In this document: one piece after another, positions 9,436 through 17,706 of the stretch
Numbering within the stretch: position 1 is the stretch's first letter
Layout: the number at the start of each line of letters is the position of its first letter
DNA from: SAR324 cluster bacterium
GTDB taxonomy: Bacteria > SAR324 > NAC60-12
NCBI GenBank assembly: GCA_015231825.1
Contig: JADGAV010000003.1
Span: 179,524 to 243,523, forward strand
Direction: 5' to 3'
DNA: 64,000 bases
Notes under the pieces: generated by a model
What the model saw: only the letters and a program-made list of their open reading frames with translations
The model's database searches: none
Told to the model about the DNA's origin: nothing
Program-made: the position numbers and the translations under genes

Positions 9436-9468
9436 CCGCTGGTCCTTTTGACCTGAAACGTTCAGCGG
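9436..9468 (+). terminator. Weak stem-loop between convergent genes
   Basis: CCGCTG at 9436-9441 can pair with CAGCGG at 9463-9468, with a nested GGTC/GACC pair inside. It is placed 15 bases after the DUF4105 stop and is followed by GGCGGCTGTTTTCC, which has only four T residues. It may terminate the rightward transcript ahead of the convergent metallophosphoesterase gene. Confidence 0.3.
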
Positions 9469-9547
9469 AGGCGGCTGTTTTCCCCGATGCCCCCCTGCCA
9501 AATAACGGAAGTTTGCAGAAGAAGAGGCAGAAACTAAAAAAAGCGAA

Positions 9548-10546
9548 CTATTTTTTTGATCGCTTCTGCAGCGTGAAGAGCACGACTTCCGCCTGGGTGT
9601 TGAAACGAACGGGCATCCGTGAAGTCCCCACTCCGGAATGTGTGAAACCCTGCATGTTTTGATAGCTCCACAAACCCCGAAAATAGGCTTTTCCCTTATT
9701 CAGGTGTTTGATCAGGGGGATGCCCCCAGGCCAACAGATCTGGCCGCCGTGGGTGTGCCCGCAGAGATAAAGATCGACCCCCATCTCGGCAGCGACGTCA
9801 TAAAGCTCAGGAGAATGAATCAGGGCGATAGAAAAATCATTCTGTCCCTGTTCCAGAGCATGGACCGCCTGGTCTGTGTAATAAAAATGAACATCATCAG
9901 TGCCAACCAGGCGGATCTGCTGACCGCCCTGATGAAGACGGAAATTTTCATTGATCAGCATCCGTATTCCCAGCTTTTCCAGGGGATGAAGCATCTGACA
10001 GCTGTCATGATTTCCCAGCACCCCGAAAATTCCGTGTCGGCTGCGTATCCCTTCTATCAGGGGCCGCAGGTCATCAATCGCTTCAGAAAAAGGCCCATCC
10101 AGGTGGGCGCGAAAGTCTCCCGTGAGGACACATAAATCGACCTCCTGGTCCGGAAGTTTTTCCAAAATTCGAGGCACAGAACCCGGCATGCCATCCAGGT
10201 GCAGATCTGACAGGTGCAGGATCGTGAAGCCGTCAAATGCCGGCGGCAGATCAGGGAACGAGAGAGGAATTTCCCGCAGCACAATCGTTTCTGCATTACG
10301 GACACCCTTCTCAAAAAATCCCGTCATGCGGAGGACCTGTTCAAGCGAATTTCCCATCAGCGAGATCATCGACCACTGCCAGGAACTTCTTCCTCCATAG
10401 CGTTTGGTGTGGACATTATTGGTTTCCATCCAGAAACGGTTGGCAGCCCATACTTGCCTGGGATGGATCAGCTGTGAATCAGGAAACTGCAGAGAAGATT
10501 CAATCAGTTCTTCAGAGACGACTTTCTTTGGATTTAGCGATGTCAT
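9548..10546 (-). CDS. Metallophosphoesterase (calcineurin-like, YaeI type)
   Basis: Two-metal phosphoesterase of the calcineurin-like superfamily, 332 residues. The metal-binding motifs appear in order: HLSDLHL (Asp114, His116), LTGDF (Asp144), GVLGNHDS (Asn179-His180-Asp181), ALIHSPE (His244) and CGHTHGGQICWPGG (His264, His266). The final block is typical of the YaeI/YkuE subgroup. The first 90 or so residues are an extra N-terminal region not needed for the fold. It follows modB by 21 bases and is probably the last gene of the molybdenum-cofactor operon, although no link to that pathway is known. Substrate is unknown. Confidence 0.87.
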   Translation of the reverse strand: MTSLNPKKVVSEELIESSLQFPDSQLIHPRQVWAANRFWMETNNVHTKRYGGRSSWQWSMISLMGNSLEQVLRMTGFFEKGVRNAETIVLREIPLSFPDLPPAFDGFTILHLSDLHLDGMPGSVPRILEKLPDQEVDLCVLTGDFRAHLDGPFSEAIDDLRPLIEGIRSRHGIFGVLGNHDSCQMLHPLEKLGIRMLINENFRLHQGGQQIRLVGTDDVHFYYTDQAVHALEQGQNDFSIALIHSPELYDVAAEMGVDLYLCGHTHGGQICWPGGIPLIKHLNKGKAYFRGLWSYQNMQGFTHSGVGTSRMPVRFNTQAEVVLFTLQKRSKK

Positions 10547-10567
10547 TATTACTTCTTGTGAAAGGGG

Positions 10568-11269
10568 TTAAACCGCTCTGTTCTTTTGAATCCAGCGATT
10601 CAGCTGTTCGCTGGCGAAGAGCGCAGTGACAGCCAAAACAACAGAGAGGACGAACAGACGGAGCGTCGCGTTTTCGGTATTTGGCTGCTGAATCAAATTG
10701 AACATCGCCAGTGGCAAGGTCATGGTTTCTCCCTGGATATTGGAGACAAAGGTAATGGTCGCGCCGAATTCTCCCAGGCTGCGGGCGAAAGTCAACATCA
10801 TGCCGCTCAAAATACCAGGGACAATCAAGGGAAGGGTAATCGTAAAAAAGACACGAAATGAACTGGCCCCCAATGTTTTGGCAACCTCTTCCAAACCTAG
10901 GTCCAAAGATTCCAGAGAAATTGTCAATGCTCGAACCAAAAGCGGAAATGAGACGATCATGGAAGCCAGCACCGCCCCTTTCCAGGAAAAAGCAAAACTG
11001 ATTCCGAGCAATTCGTCCAGCCAATATCCAAAAAATCCCTGTTTCCCGAAAAGAACCAGGAGGGCATAGCCCGTGGCAATCGGAGGCATCACCAGCGGCA
11101 AATGGACCAGCATTTCCAGGATTATTTTTCCGTAAAATTGACATCGTACAAGAACCCAGCTGCAGGCAATACCAAAAGGAAGGCTCACCAAAACACACCA
11201 GCAGGCGACTTTTAGAGACAGCCATAAGGCTTCTTTTTCCATTGCAGTAAACTGCCAGTACTCACTCAT
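10568..11269 (-). CDS. modB: Molybdate ABC transporter permease
   Basis: Inner-membrane permease of the molybdate/tungstate ABC importer, 233 residues with about five hydrophobic helices. The ModB/CysT-type coupling loop is clear: GLEEVAKTLGASSFRVFFTI, followed by LPLIVPGILSGMMLTFARSL and GEFGATITFVSNI. GGAAAG precedes the ATG by about 8 bases. It lies 51 bases after moaC in a leftward run with moeA. Neither modA (binding protein) nor modC (ATPase) is present in the window, which is unusual because the three are normally together. They must be elsewhere if the transporter works. Confidence 0.9.
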   Translation of the reverse strand: MSEYWQFTAMEKEALWLSLKVACWCVLVSLPFGIACSWVLVRCQFYGKIILEMLVHLPLVMPPIATGYALLVLFGKQGFFGYWLDELLGISFAFSWKGAVLASMIVSFPLLVRALTISLESLDLGLEEVAKTLGASSFRVFFTITLPLIVPGILSGMMLTFARSLGEFGATITFVSNIQGETMTLPLAMFNLIQQPNTENATLRLFVLSVVLAVTALFASEQLNRWIQKNRAV

Positions 11270-11320
11270 AGGCCACTTTCCGCTGGGAATGAAGACGGGG
11301 AAAAAGCATCACAGGGGGAT

Positions 11321-11815
11321 TTACAGCTGCTGCTTTTTATGGAGAGGGTGTTGGAAGTCTCCCGATTTTCCACCTGTTTTTTCAAGCAGATAGGTCGACT
11401 CAATTACCATCGATTTAGAGATTGATTTGCACATATCATACAAAGTCAATGCCGCCACCGATGCGGCAGTGAGCGCTTCCATCTCAACTCCCGTGGAAGA
11501 GGTCGTTTTGGCTGTTGCTTCAATCAGCGCTGTTTCATTTTCCAGCGAAATATTTATTTTCACACTGGAGAGCGGCACAGGATGACACATAGGGATCAAT
11601 TCGGAGGTCTTTTTTGCCGCCTGAATCCCGGCCACTACTGCCGTTTGAAAGACAGGTCCCTTTTTGGTGCTGCCGGTTTCCTCCAGCCTGCGTGCGAGCT
11701 CGGTTCCCAGCTTCACTTTGGAAATCGCAACGGCCCTCCGCTCAGTGGGTGATTTGTGGGAAACATCAACCATTCTTGGCAGATCATCATGGGAAAGATG
11801 AGTGAATTCGCTCAT
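11321..11815 (-). CDS. moaC: Cyclic pyranopterin monophosphate synthase
   Basis: MoaC completes the first step of molybdenum-cofactor synthesis, forming cyclic pyranopterin monophosphate from the MoaA product; cytoplasmic hexamer. The 164 residues are of normal length. Conserved blocks are MVDVSHKSPTERRAVA, AGIQAAKKTSELIPMCHPVP (with the catalytic-region Cys-His-Pro) and STGVEMEALTAASVAALTLY. The start codon overlaps the moeA stop as ATGA (11812-11815), indicating translational coupling. Function is secure. Confidence 0.96.
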   Translation of the reverse strand: MSEFTHLSHDDLPRMVDVSHKSPTERRAVAISKVKLGTELARRLEETGSTKKGPVFQTAVVAGIQAAKKTSELIPMCHPVPLSSVKINISLENETALIEATAKTTSSTGVEMEALTAASVAALTLYDMCKSISKSMVIESTYLLEKTGGKSGDFQHPLHKKQQL

Positions 11816-13038
11816 GATTGCATTCCTAATGTATCGATCAAAGGGCGAACTGTCACCTGGCTCCCCTCAGGAAGTTCTTCTGAATTTTCAGGAACAATAA
11901 TCAAAGAATTGGACCAGGCCAGGGAGCTGAGACTGTGGGATCCCTGAACCGGCAGGGGTTTGACACGGAAATGGTCCCCATCTTTTCTCAACTGTGCTCT
12001 CAAATACTGCCTTCTTTCGGTCCGTTCTGTGATCCGTTTTTCTAAAGTTGCCGTCACCAAAGACTTTTCAAGGGTAGCATATCCCATCGCCTTGCGAATG
12101 GCGGGACGGACAAATTCTTCAAAAATAACATATCCGGAGGCCGGATTGCCCGGCATTCCAAAAATCAGGCTGTCTTCTTTTTTTCCAAAGAAAAAGGGTT
12201 TTCCAGGCTTGACCCGCACCTTCCAAAAGATTTCCTCAACGCCTACTTTCCTGAGGACGTCCTTGACAAAATCACGATCCCCGACGGAAACCCCTCCCGA
12301 AATCAAAACCATATCTGCATTGATGTGCGATTTGAGGACTTCATACAACAATTCCGGATCATCCTGAACAATTCCAACCCGGTGACAAAGGCATCGTTCT
12401 TCGCGAAAGAGAGCAGCAAACATGTAGCTGTTGGAATCATGTATTTTCCCGGGTTCTAAAGGAGAATTTACATCGACCAGCTCACTTCCCGTGGTGATGA
12501 TGACCACTTCCAAAGGCTTCTGCACCAGAACTCTGGCATGCCCGAAAGCAGCAAAGAGAGCAATTTGGGCAGGACCAATCAACTCGCCGCGCCTCACCAC
12601 GGTTTGATGTTCCTCAATATCTTCTCCTTTGAAACGGAGATGTTCTTTGACTTGCGGAGAATGCATGAAACGGATCTGATTGCCCTCAACCTCAACTCGT
12701 TCTTTCATGACAACGGCATCGGCCCCCGGAGGAAGTTCTGCACCGGTGGCAATCTGGTAGCATTGTCCTGACTGGATCTCCCTTTCTTCGCGGTTGCCAG
12801 CCGGGATGTAGTCTACTTTTTCCAAAACAACAGGAGATTGCGGGCTTGCCTGAGCTAAATCACTGGCTAAAACGGCATATCCGTCCATTGCAGAATTGTC
12901 AAACGCCGGAACTGAACAAGTCGCCCGGATGTCTTCCTGCAGCACCAGTCCCAGACTTTCTTCCAAACCCACTTGCTGAGGTGGTTTTGGAGCAATGTGT
13001 TCCAGGACGATTTGTTTGGCTCGATCGGGATCTAACAT
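11812..13038 (-). CDS. moeA: Molybdopterin molybdenumtransferase
   Basis: MoeA inserts molybdenum into adenylated molybdopterin; cytoplasmic. The 408 residues are normal for the family. Visible blocks are VPAFDNSAMDGYAV, QIATGAELPPGADAVVMKE, VVIITTGSELVD with GKIHDSNSYM, LISGGVSVGDRDFVKDVL, VRVKPGKPFFFG and FGMPGNPASGYVIFEEFVRP. It is the first gene of the leftward operon moeA-moaC-modB-metallophosphoesterase. Only one moeA copy is seen; moaA, moaB/mog, moaD and moaE are not in the window. Confidence 0.96.
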   Translation of the reverse strand: MLDPDRAKQIVLEHIAPKPPQQVGLEESLGLVLQEDIRATCSVPAFDNSAMDGYAVLASDLAQASPQSPVVLEKVDYIPAGNREEREIQSGQCYQIATGAELPPGADAVVMKERVEVEGNQIRFMHSPQVKEHLRFKGEDIEEHQTVVRRGELIGPAQIALFAAFGHARVLVQKPLEVVIITTGSELVDVNSPLEPGKIHDSNSYMFAALFREERCLCHRVGIVQDDPELLYEVLKSHINADMVLISGGVSVGDRDFVKDVLRKVGVEEIFWKVRVKPGKPFFFGKKEDSLIFGMPGNPASGYVIFEEFVRPAIRKAMGYATLEKSLVTATLEKRITERTERRQYLRAQLRKDGDHFRVKPLPVQGSHSLSSLAWSNSLIIVPENSEELPEGSQVTVRPLIDTLGMQS

Positions 13039-13104
13039 AATAAAACCTAAAAAGTGTTGTCAAAAATTGGGATTTATCGGTCAAAAAGAATCATGAGTCT
13101 GTTT

Positions 13105-13836
13105 TCAGTCCAGTTGCTGCTCCATCAGAAAGGCAGACAACTCTTTTGTCAACGAACAAGAGGATCTTGAACGGTACGCTTCCCGACTATAGACAGGCTG
13201 CGGAAGTTCGTAAGGGAGCCGAAGGATAGAAAATATCTTTCGAGCCTTGCTCAGAACGTGAACAATACTTTCTTCCTTGAAGATCAGATCAAAATAGTAT
13301 TCAAGCTGCAGCACCAATTCTGATGAATAGAGCTCATTGAATACGGATCCCATCTTCTTTTTCCCGGGAATTTCAAGAGCTCTCAAAGAGTTTTGATAAG
13401 CGGCATCCTGCTCTGCAGATGAAGTGGCTTTGACGGACAGCAGATTGACCTTCTCATGATCTATCATTTTTGTCAGCAGCACCCGGTCCACTTCATGCCT
13501 TTCCACCAGGAAATGCCGATAGGCATCCTGTTCTCTGCCCCCTTCCAAAATTCCCCGTTCCAGGTAAAGGTCGGTTTCGTGGTGCTTCCCCGAAATTTTT
13601 AGTTCCTGCGCGATGACATCAATGATTTTTTCAAACTCGGGTGCCAGGTGTTCGAATTGTTGTTTCACTCGACTGACAAATTCCCGGTTACGCTTCATAT
13701 TGCTTAAAACATTGATTGGGACTCCTGAAATCCGCATCATTTCTTTGGGATTTCGGCCGCTCAATCGAGCCAGTCGCAGGCCGATGATATTGACGGTGTC
13801 TTTTATCCCAAGGACCGTAATTTTGCTCTCTCCCAT
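13105..13836 (-). CDS. Hypothetical protein, 243 residues
   Basis: I do not recognise this protein. It is a leftward frame upstream of moeA (66-base gap). The sequence is hydrophilic and mostly helical-looking, with no signal peptide or membrane segment. Features are an N-terminal stretch GIKDTVNIIGLRLARLSGR, a Glu/His/Asp-rich centre (HHETDLYLERGILEGGREQD) and a basic, Ser-rich C-terminus (SREAYRSRSSCSLTKEL). No catalytic motif is evident. The ribosome site is weak. The length and its fit between flanking genes support it as real; no function is proposed. Confidence 0.6.
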   Translation of the reverse strand: MGESKITVLGIKDTVNIIGLRLARLSGRNPKEMMRISGVPINVLSNMKRNREFVSRVKQQFEHLAPEFEKIIDVIAQELKISGKHHETDLYLERGILEGGREQDAYRHFLVERHEVDRVLLTKMIDHEKVNLLSVKATSSAEQDAAYQNSLRALEIPGKKKMGSVFNELYSSELVLQLEYYFDLIFKEESIVHVLSKARKIFSILRLPYELPQPVYSREAYRSRSSCSLTKELSAFLMEQQLD

Positions 13837-13953
13837 CTCAGTTGCCTGACAACGGTTTGGACTCGAATTCCGACGGTTCCGACAAATTTACATTGAAACT
13901 GAGAGAAACGCAATCCTCCCTTCAAAATCATATTTTGGGATCAGGGCACAATC

Positions 13954-14865
13954 TCACTGCTGCGCCTGCTCCAAAAGCCAGTCCCGAAAAGCCTTGATTT
14001 TGTATGATTCGGCAGTTGATTCAGGAGAGACGATGTAGTATGCATTTTCTGATCGAACATGATGATCAAACAAGCGCACCAACCTCCCCGCTGCCAAGTC
14101 TTCTGAAACCAGGGCGGTTCGCCCCAAAGCAATTCCGGTCCCTGCAATAGCCGCTTCCAAAACCATGTGTGTGGCATTGAAAGACATTCCCTCGTTGAAG
14201 TCGAACTCCGTGACCGCAACCCCGACGGCATTAAACCATGTCACCCAATCACGATGGGGAACCGGCAGCTGCTCCTGTTCCATGTAAAACAAAAGAACAT
14301 GCTTGAGCAAATCTTCAGGTTGAAGGATGGGGCCGCTCTTTTTTAGAAGCTGCGGACTGCAGACCGGAAAGATTTCATCCTTCATCATAAAAGTGACATT
14401 TAAATCACCGTAATCTCCACGCCCATAACGGATCGCCATGTCCACTTTATCGGTCCTGAAATTGACCAGACGCATTTCAGTATGCAAATGAAGGACTATT
14501 TCTGGAAATCTCTGGTTAAAATCATTCAACCGGGGAATCAGCCATTTTACAGCGAATCCAGGCAGGGTGCTCAGGGTCAAAACCCCATTTCTTTCATCTT
14601 TCTGAAGTTCGTTGATCACCTCCGACAATCTGATCAAGGTGCTGCGCACCTCATCAGCCAGACGTTTCCCTTCTTCGGTCAAGGCCAGCTGGCGGGTCAG
14701 ACGATGAAACAGTTTGAATCCCAGATTTTGTTCAAGTTGCTTGATTTGCTGACTGACAGCCGCTTGAGTCACGTATAGTTCTTTCGCGGCTTGAGTAAAA
14801 CTCAAGTGGCGGGCGGCGCACTCGAAAACATGAAACCCGTTAAGAGGAGGAAGTTCTATTCTCAT
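13954..14865 (-). CDS. LysR-family transcriptional regulator, GcvA-like
   Basis: DNA-binding regulator of 303 residues. An N-terminal winged helix-turn-helix has the GcvA-subgroup wording PPLNGFHVFECAARHLSFTQ, AAKELYVTQAAVSQQIKQLE and GFKLFHRLTRQLALTEEG. A periplasmic-binding-protein-like effector domain follows (about residues 92-300). It is transcribed divergently from the DUF1127 gene with a 127-base AT-rich gap that probably holds both promoters and its operator (TATCTATTATATAAAAATC at about 14887-14905). Regulators of this type usually control the divergent neighbour and themselves. The effector is unknown. Confidence 0.92.
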   Translation of the reverse strand: MRIELPPLNGFHVFECAARHLSFTQAAKELYVTQAAVSQQIKQLEQNLGFKLFHRLTRQLALTEEGKRLADEVRSTLIRLSEVINELQKDERNGVLTLSTLPGFAVKWLIPRLNDFNQRFPEIVLHLHTEMRLVNFRTDKVDMAIRYGRGDYGDLNVTFMMKDEIFPVCSPQLLKKSGPILQPEDLLKHVLLFYMEQEQLPVPHRDWVTWFNAVGVAVTEFDFNEGMSFNATHMVLEAAIAGTGIALGRTALVSEDLAAGRLVRLFDHHVRSENAYYIVSPESTAESYKIKAFRDWLLEQAQQ

Positions 14866-14992
14866 GGTTTATACATTAATTATTCTTATCTATTATATAA
14901 AAATCACTCGTTTGTGAAAACACTGTTTTTAGGATATTTTATCTCTATTCAAAGAATCAGGAATTAATAAGTAAATATTATAAGGAGAGACC

Positions 14993-15223
14993 ATGAAAGT
15001 CAACATACTACCAATCAGTTCTGCAAACATCATCGAACAAATTTCGCCAGGACAAAAATTTATCGTTCACATTAAAGCAGGAAGGCAGCTAATCAGGAAA
15101 TGGATAAAGCGATCCATCGAACGAAGAGTGCTGAAAGAATTGAACGGCTATGTCCTCAAAGATATCGGCATCACCCGTTTGGAAGCAAATAGGGAAGCCG
15201 ACAAATGGTTTTGGCAAGACTGA
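14993..15223 (+). CDS. DUF1127 small protein
   Basis: Small protein of 76 residues whose C-terminal 40 residues match DUF1127 (YjiS-like): WIKRSIERRVLKELNGYVLK then DIGITRLEANREADKWFW. The family is short, basic and Arg-rich, and in alphaproteobacteria it has been linked to RNA and nutrient-stress physiology; no biochemical function is agreed. AAGGAGAG lies 6 bases upstream of the ATG. It is divergent from a LysR gene, which may regulate it. Confidence 0.82.
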   Translation: MKVNILPISSANIIEQISPGQKFIVHIKAGRQLIRKWIKRSIERRVLKELNGYVLKDIGITRLEANREADKWFWQD

Positions 15224-15381
15224 TTTTAAATCGGCTTTATCCTAAACAGAAAAAGCAATCTCAATTGGAATTCCTGCAAAAAACCTTCAGGGTTTGGTTT
15301 GTCTAAGTCAAAAAAATATAGTATTCTGCTCAATCTATGTAATGGCCCTATATTTTTCCCCTTCACCTCAGAAGAAAACCT

Positions 15382-16083
15382 ATGACAACCCCTATTGATC
15401 TTTATTACTGGCCGACACCCAATGGCCACAAAATCACTATTTTACTGGAAGAGCAGGAAGTCCCGTACCAGATCATCCCAATCAACATCAGCAAAGGCGA
15501 TCAATTTGAAGCAGATTTCCTCAAAATCGCCCCCAATAATCGAATGCCGGCTATTGTTGATCACGAACCCTCAGGAGGAGGGGAACCGATCAGCATTTTT
15601 GAGTCGGGAGCCATCATGCTTTATTTGGCTGAAGAATACGGTGGTTTTCTTCCCCATGAGGCTCGAGAAAAAGCAGAGGTGACGCAATGGTTGATGTGGC
15701 AGATGGGAGGTTTGGGGCCAATGGCCGGGCAGGCCCACCATTTTCGTCATTACGCTCAGGATAAAATTGAATACGCGATCAATCGCTATACGGATGAATG
15801 CAATCGGCTCTATGGAGTAATGGACAGGCGACTGAAAGACCGGGATTTTCTTGCCGGAGAATACTCCATTGCCGATATGGCCTGCTGGCCCTGGGTCAAA
15901 CCTTATGAACGGCAAGGGCAGGATCTCAGTGAGTTTCCTAACCTGAAACGCTGGTTCGAAACAATTGAAGCCCGTCCGGCGGTTGTTAAAGCAATTGAAG
16001 TTGGAAAGGAATATCGATCCAGACCTGAGGATATGACCGATGAAGCAAGACAAATTCTTTTTGGCCAAACGGCGAGAAAATAA
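15382..16083 (+). CDS. Glutathione S-transferase family protein, YfcG/YghU-like
   Basis: Cytoplasmic thiol-dependent enzyme of 233 residues with a thioredoxin-like N-terminal domain (IDLYYWPTPNGHKITILLEE; NNRMPAIVDHEP, with the cis-Pro) and a helical C-terminal domain (GEYSIADMACWPWVKPYERQ). This wording is that of the YfcG/YghU (Nu-class) proteins, which act as disulfide-bond reductases with glutathione. The ESGAIMLYLAEEYG glutathione-binding block is intact. The next gene, an acyl-CoA ligase, starts 15 bases downstream and may be cotranscribed. Confidence 0.9.
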   Translation: MTTPIDLYYWPTPNGHKITILLEEQEVPYQIIPINISKGDQFEADFLKIAPNNRMPAIVDHEPSGGGEPISIFESGAIMLYLAEEYGGFLPHEAREKAEVTQWLMWQMGGLGPMAGQAHHFRHYAQDKIEYAINRYTDECNRLYGVMDRRLKDRDFLAGEYSIADMACWPWVKPYERQGQDLSEFPNLKRWFETIEARPAVVKAIEVGKEYRSRPEDMTDEARQILFGQTARK

Positions 16084-16098
16084 AACAGGCTAAATGCG

Positions 16099-17706
16099 AT
16101 GACTGTTTTTGAGGCATTTTTGGAATCTGCACAAAAATATCCGGATCATGAGTTTTTGTGTATCCCTCCTCAATCCGATCGTCACTACTATCCTGATGGA
16201 ATAGAATTCTCTTTCTCCGAGCTTCGTGAACGTGTATTGGTTTTAAGAGAAAAATACCAAAATGCGGGTTACGGAATGGGGCATCGGGTCGCATTGCTGC
16301 TTGAAAATCGCCCTGAACATATAATGCATTTCCTGGCCCTGAACAGCCTTGGTGCCGGTATCGTCCCTGTCAACCCCGAATACCGGCACGATGAAATGCT
16401 CTACCAGATGGAACATTCCGAAGCAGAACTCGTCGTCTCCGTTGCGGACAGGATCGCTGATCTGAAAACCGTCGCAGTCGAACGGGAAAAACCGTTGGCC
16501 CTCATGAACGGAGAAGACCTTCCCGCCCATTTTCCTCCACCTTCTAAAAAAGCTCAAAGCGGAAGTCCAGTTCCGGACACAGAAGCTTGCCTGTTTTACA
16601 CCTCAGGAACCACAGGGCGTCCGAAAGGATGCATCTGCACCAATTTTTATTTCCTCAATGCGGGGCATTGGTACGCCAACATGGGCGGCCGACTGCACAT
16701 CAATCCGGAAACAGAGCGATTGTACAATCCCCTGCCTCTGTTTCATATGAATGCCGGCGCCATTTCTTTGATGTGCATGATGCTGACAGGAGGCTGTCTG
16801 ATCATTCCGGATCGCTTTCATCCCAAAAGCTGGTGGAAGGAAATCAAGGCAACGGATGCAACTATCGTCCATTATCTGGGAGTTGTGCCGCCACTCTTGC
16901 TGAATCAGGACGAAGTTCCTGAAGAGAAGCAGCATCAAGTCAAATTTGGATTGGGTGCCGGAGTGGAACCTGAGCTGCATGATCCCTTTGAGGAACGGTT
17001 CGGATTTCCATTGGTAGAAATATGGGGAATGACCGAAACCGGGAGACTTTTTGGAGATCATATTGAACCCCGTCGCACCACGACCCGTGCTTTTGGGATT
17101 CCCTACGGCATTTTTGAAGCAAAGATCACCGATGAACAAGATCTGGAAGTTCCGCGAGAGCAGCCGGGGGAGCTTCTGGTTCGTTGTGCTGGAAACAATC
17201 CAAGAATGGGATTTTTTTCCGGCTATCTGAAAAATGAACAAGCCACTGAAGAAGCCTGGCGGGGAGGATGGTTTCACACAGGAGACGTGGTGCGGCAGGG
17301 TGCCGACGGAATGCTCTATTTCGTGGATCGCCAGAAAAATATCATCCGCCGCTCAGGTGAAAATATTGCGGCTGCAGAAGTAGAGGCAGTGCTCCAGGTT
17401 CATAAAAAAGTCGCGCAAATTGCAGTCATTGCAGTTCCCGATGAGCTGCGTGAAGAGGAAGTGATGGCGTGTGTTGTCCTGATGCCGGGCATTCATGGAG
17501 AAAAAGCAGTAGCAGAAGATCTCTTCGCCTGGTGCAGTGAGCGTTTGGCTTACTTCAAAGCACCCGGGTGGATATTGTTTTTGGACGCATTGCCCACCAC
17601 TGGAACACAGAAAGTGCAAAAAACAAGAATTTTTCCGGATAAAGTTGATCCCAGACGACAAGCAGGAATCTTTGATTTTCGTCAGCAAAAAAGAAAACGC
17701 CGTTAA
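16099..17706 (+). CDS. Acyl-CoA synthetase (AMP-forming), CaiC-like
   Basis: AMP-forming CoA ligase of 535 residues that activates a carboxylic acid through an acyl-adenylate. Motifs in order: FYTSGTTGRPKGCICTN (P-loop), IWGMTETGRLF, GGWFHTGDVVRQGADG with YFVDRQKNIIRRSGENIAA (hinge), and TGTQKVQKTRIFPDK (catalytic Lys region). The Cys after the P-loop and the overall wording resemble crotonobetaine/carnitine-CoA ligases and other short-chain acid ligases; the substrate cannot be fixed. Its stop codon shares the palindrome TTAA (17703-17706) with the stop of the convergent iorB gene. Confidence 0.88.
   Translation: MTVFEAFLESAQKYPDHEFLCIPPQSDRHYYPDGIEFSFSELRERVLVLREKYQNAGYGMGHRVALLLENRPEHIMHFLALNSLGAGIVPVNPEYRHDEMLYQMEHSEAELVVSVADRIADLKTVAVEREKPLALMNGEDLPAHFPPPSKKAQSGSPVPDTEACLFYTSGTTGRPKGCICTNFYFLNAGHWYANMGGRLHINPETERLYNPLPLFHMNAGAISLMCMMLTGGCLIIPDRFHPKSWWKEIKATDATIVHYLGVVPPLLLNQDEVPEEKQHQVKFGLGAGVEPELHDPFEERFGFPLVEIWGMTETGRLFGDHIEPRRTTTRAFGIPYGIFEAKITDEQDLEVPREQPGELLVRCAGNNPRMGFFSGYLKNEQATEEAWRGGWFHTGDVVRQGADGMLYFVDRQKNIIRRSGENIAAAEVEAVLQVHKKVAQIAVIAVPDELREEEVMACVVLMPGIHGEKAVAEDLFAWCSERLAYFKAPGWILFLDALPTTGTQKVQKTRIFPDKVDPRRQAGIFDFRQQKRKRR

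Noticed and set aside
10512..11225. 237-residue leftward frame overlapping modB
   Set aside because: It lies in another frame of the modB gene on the same strand; modB has clear permease motifs and a ribosome site, and this translation is Cys/Arg-rich with no family features.
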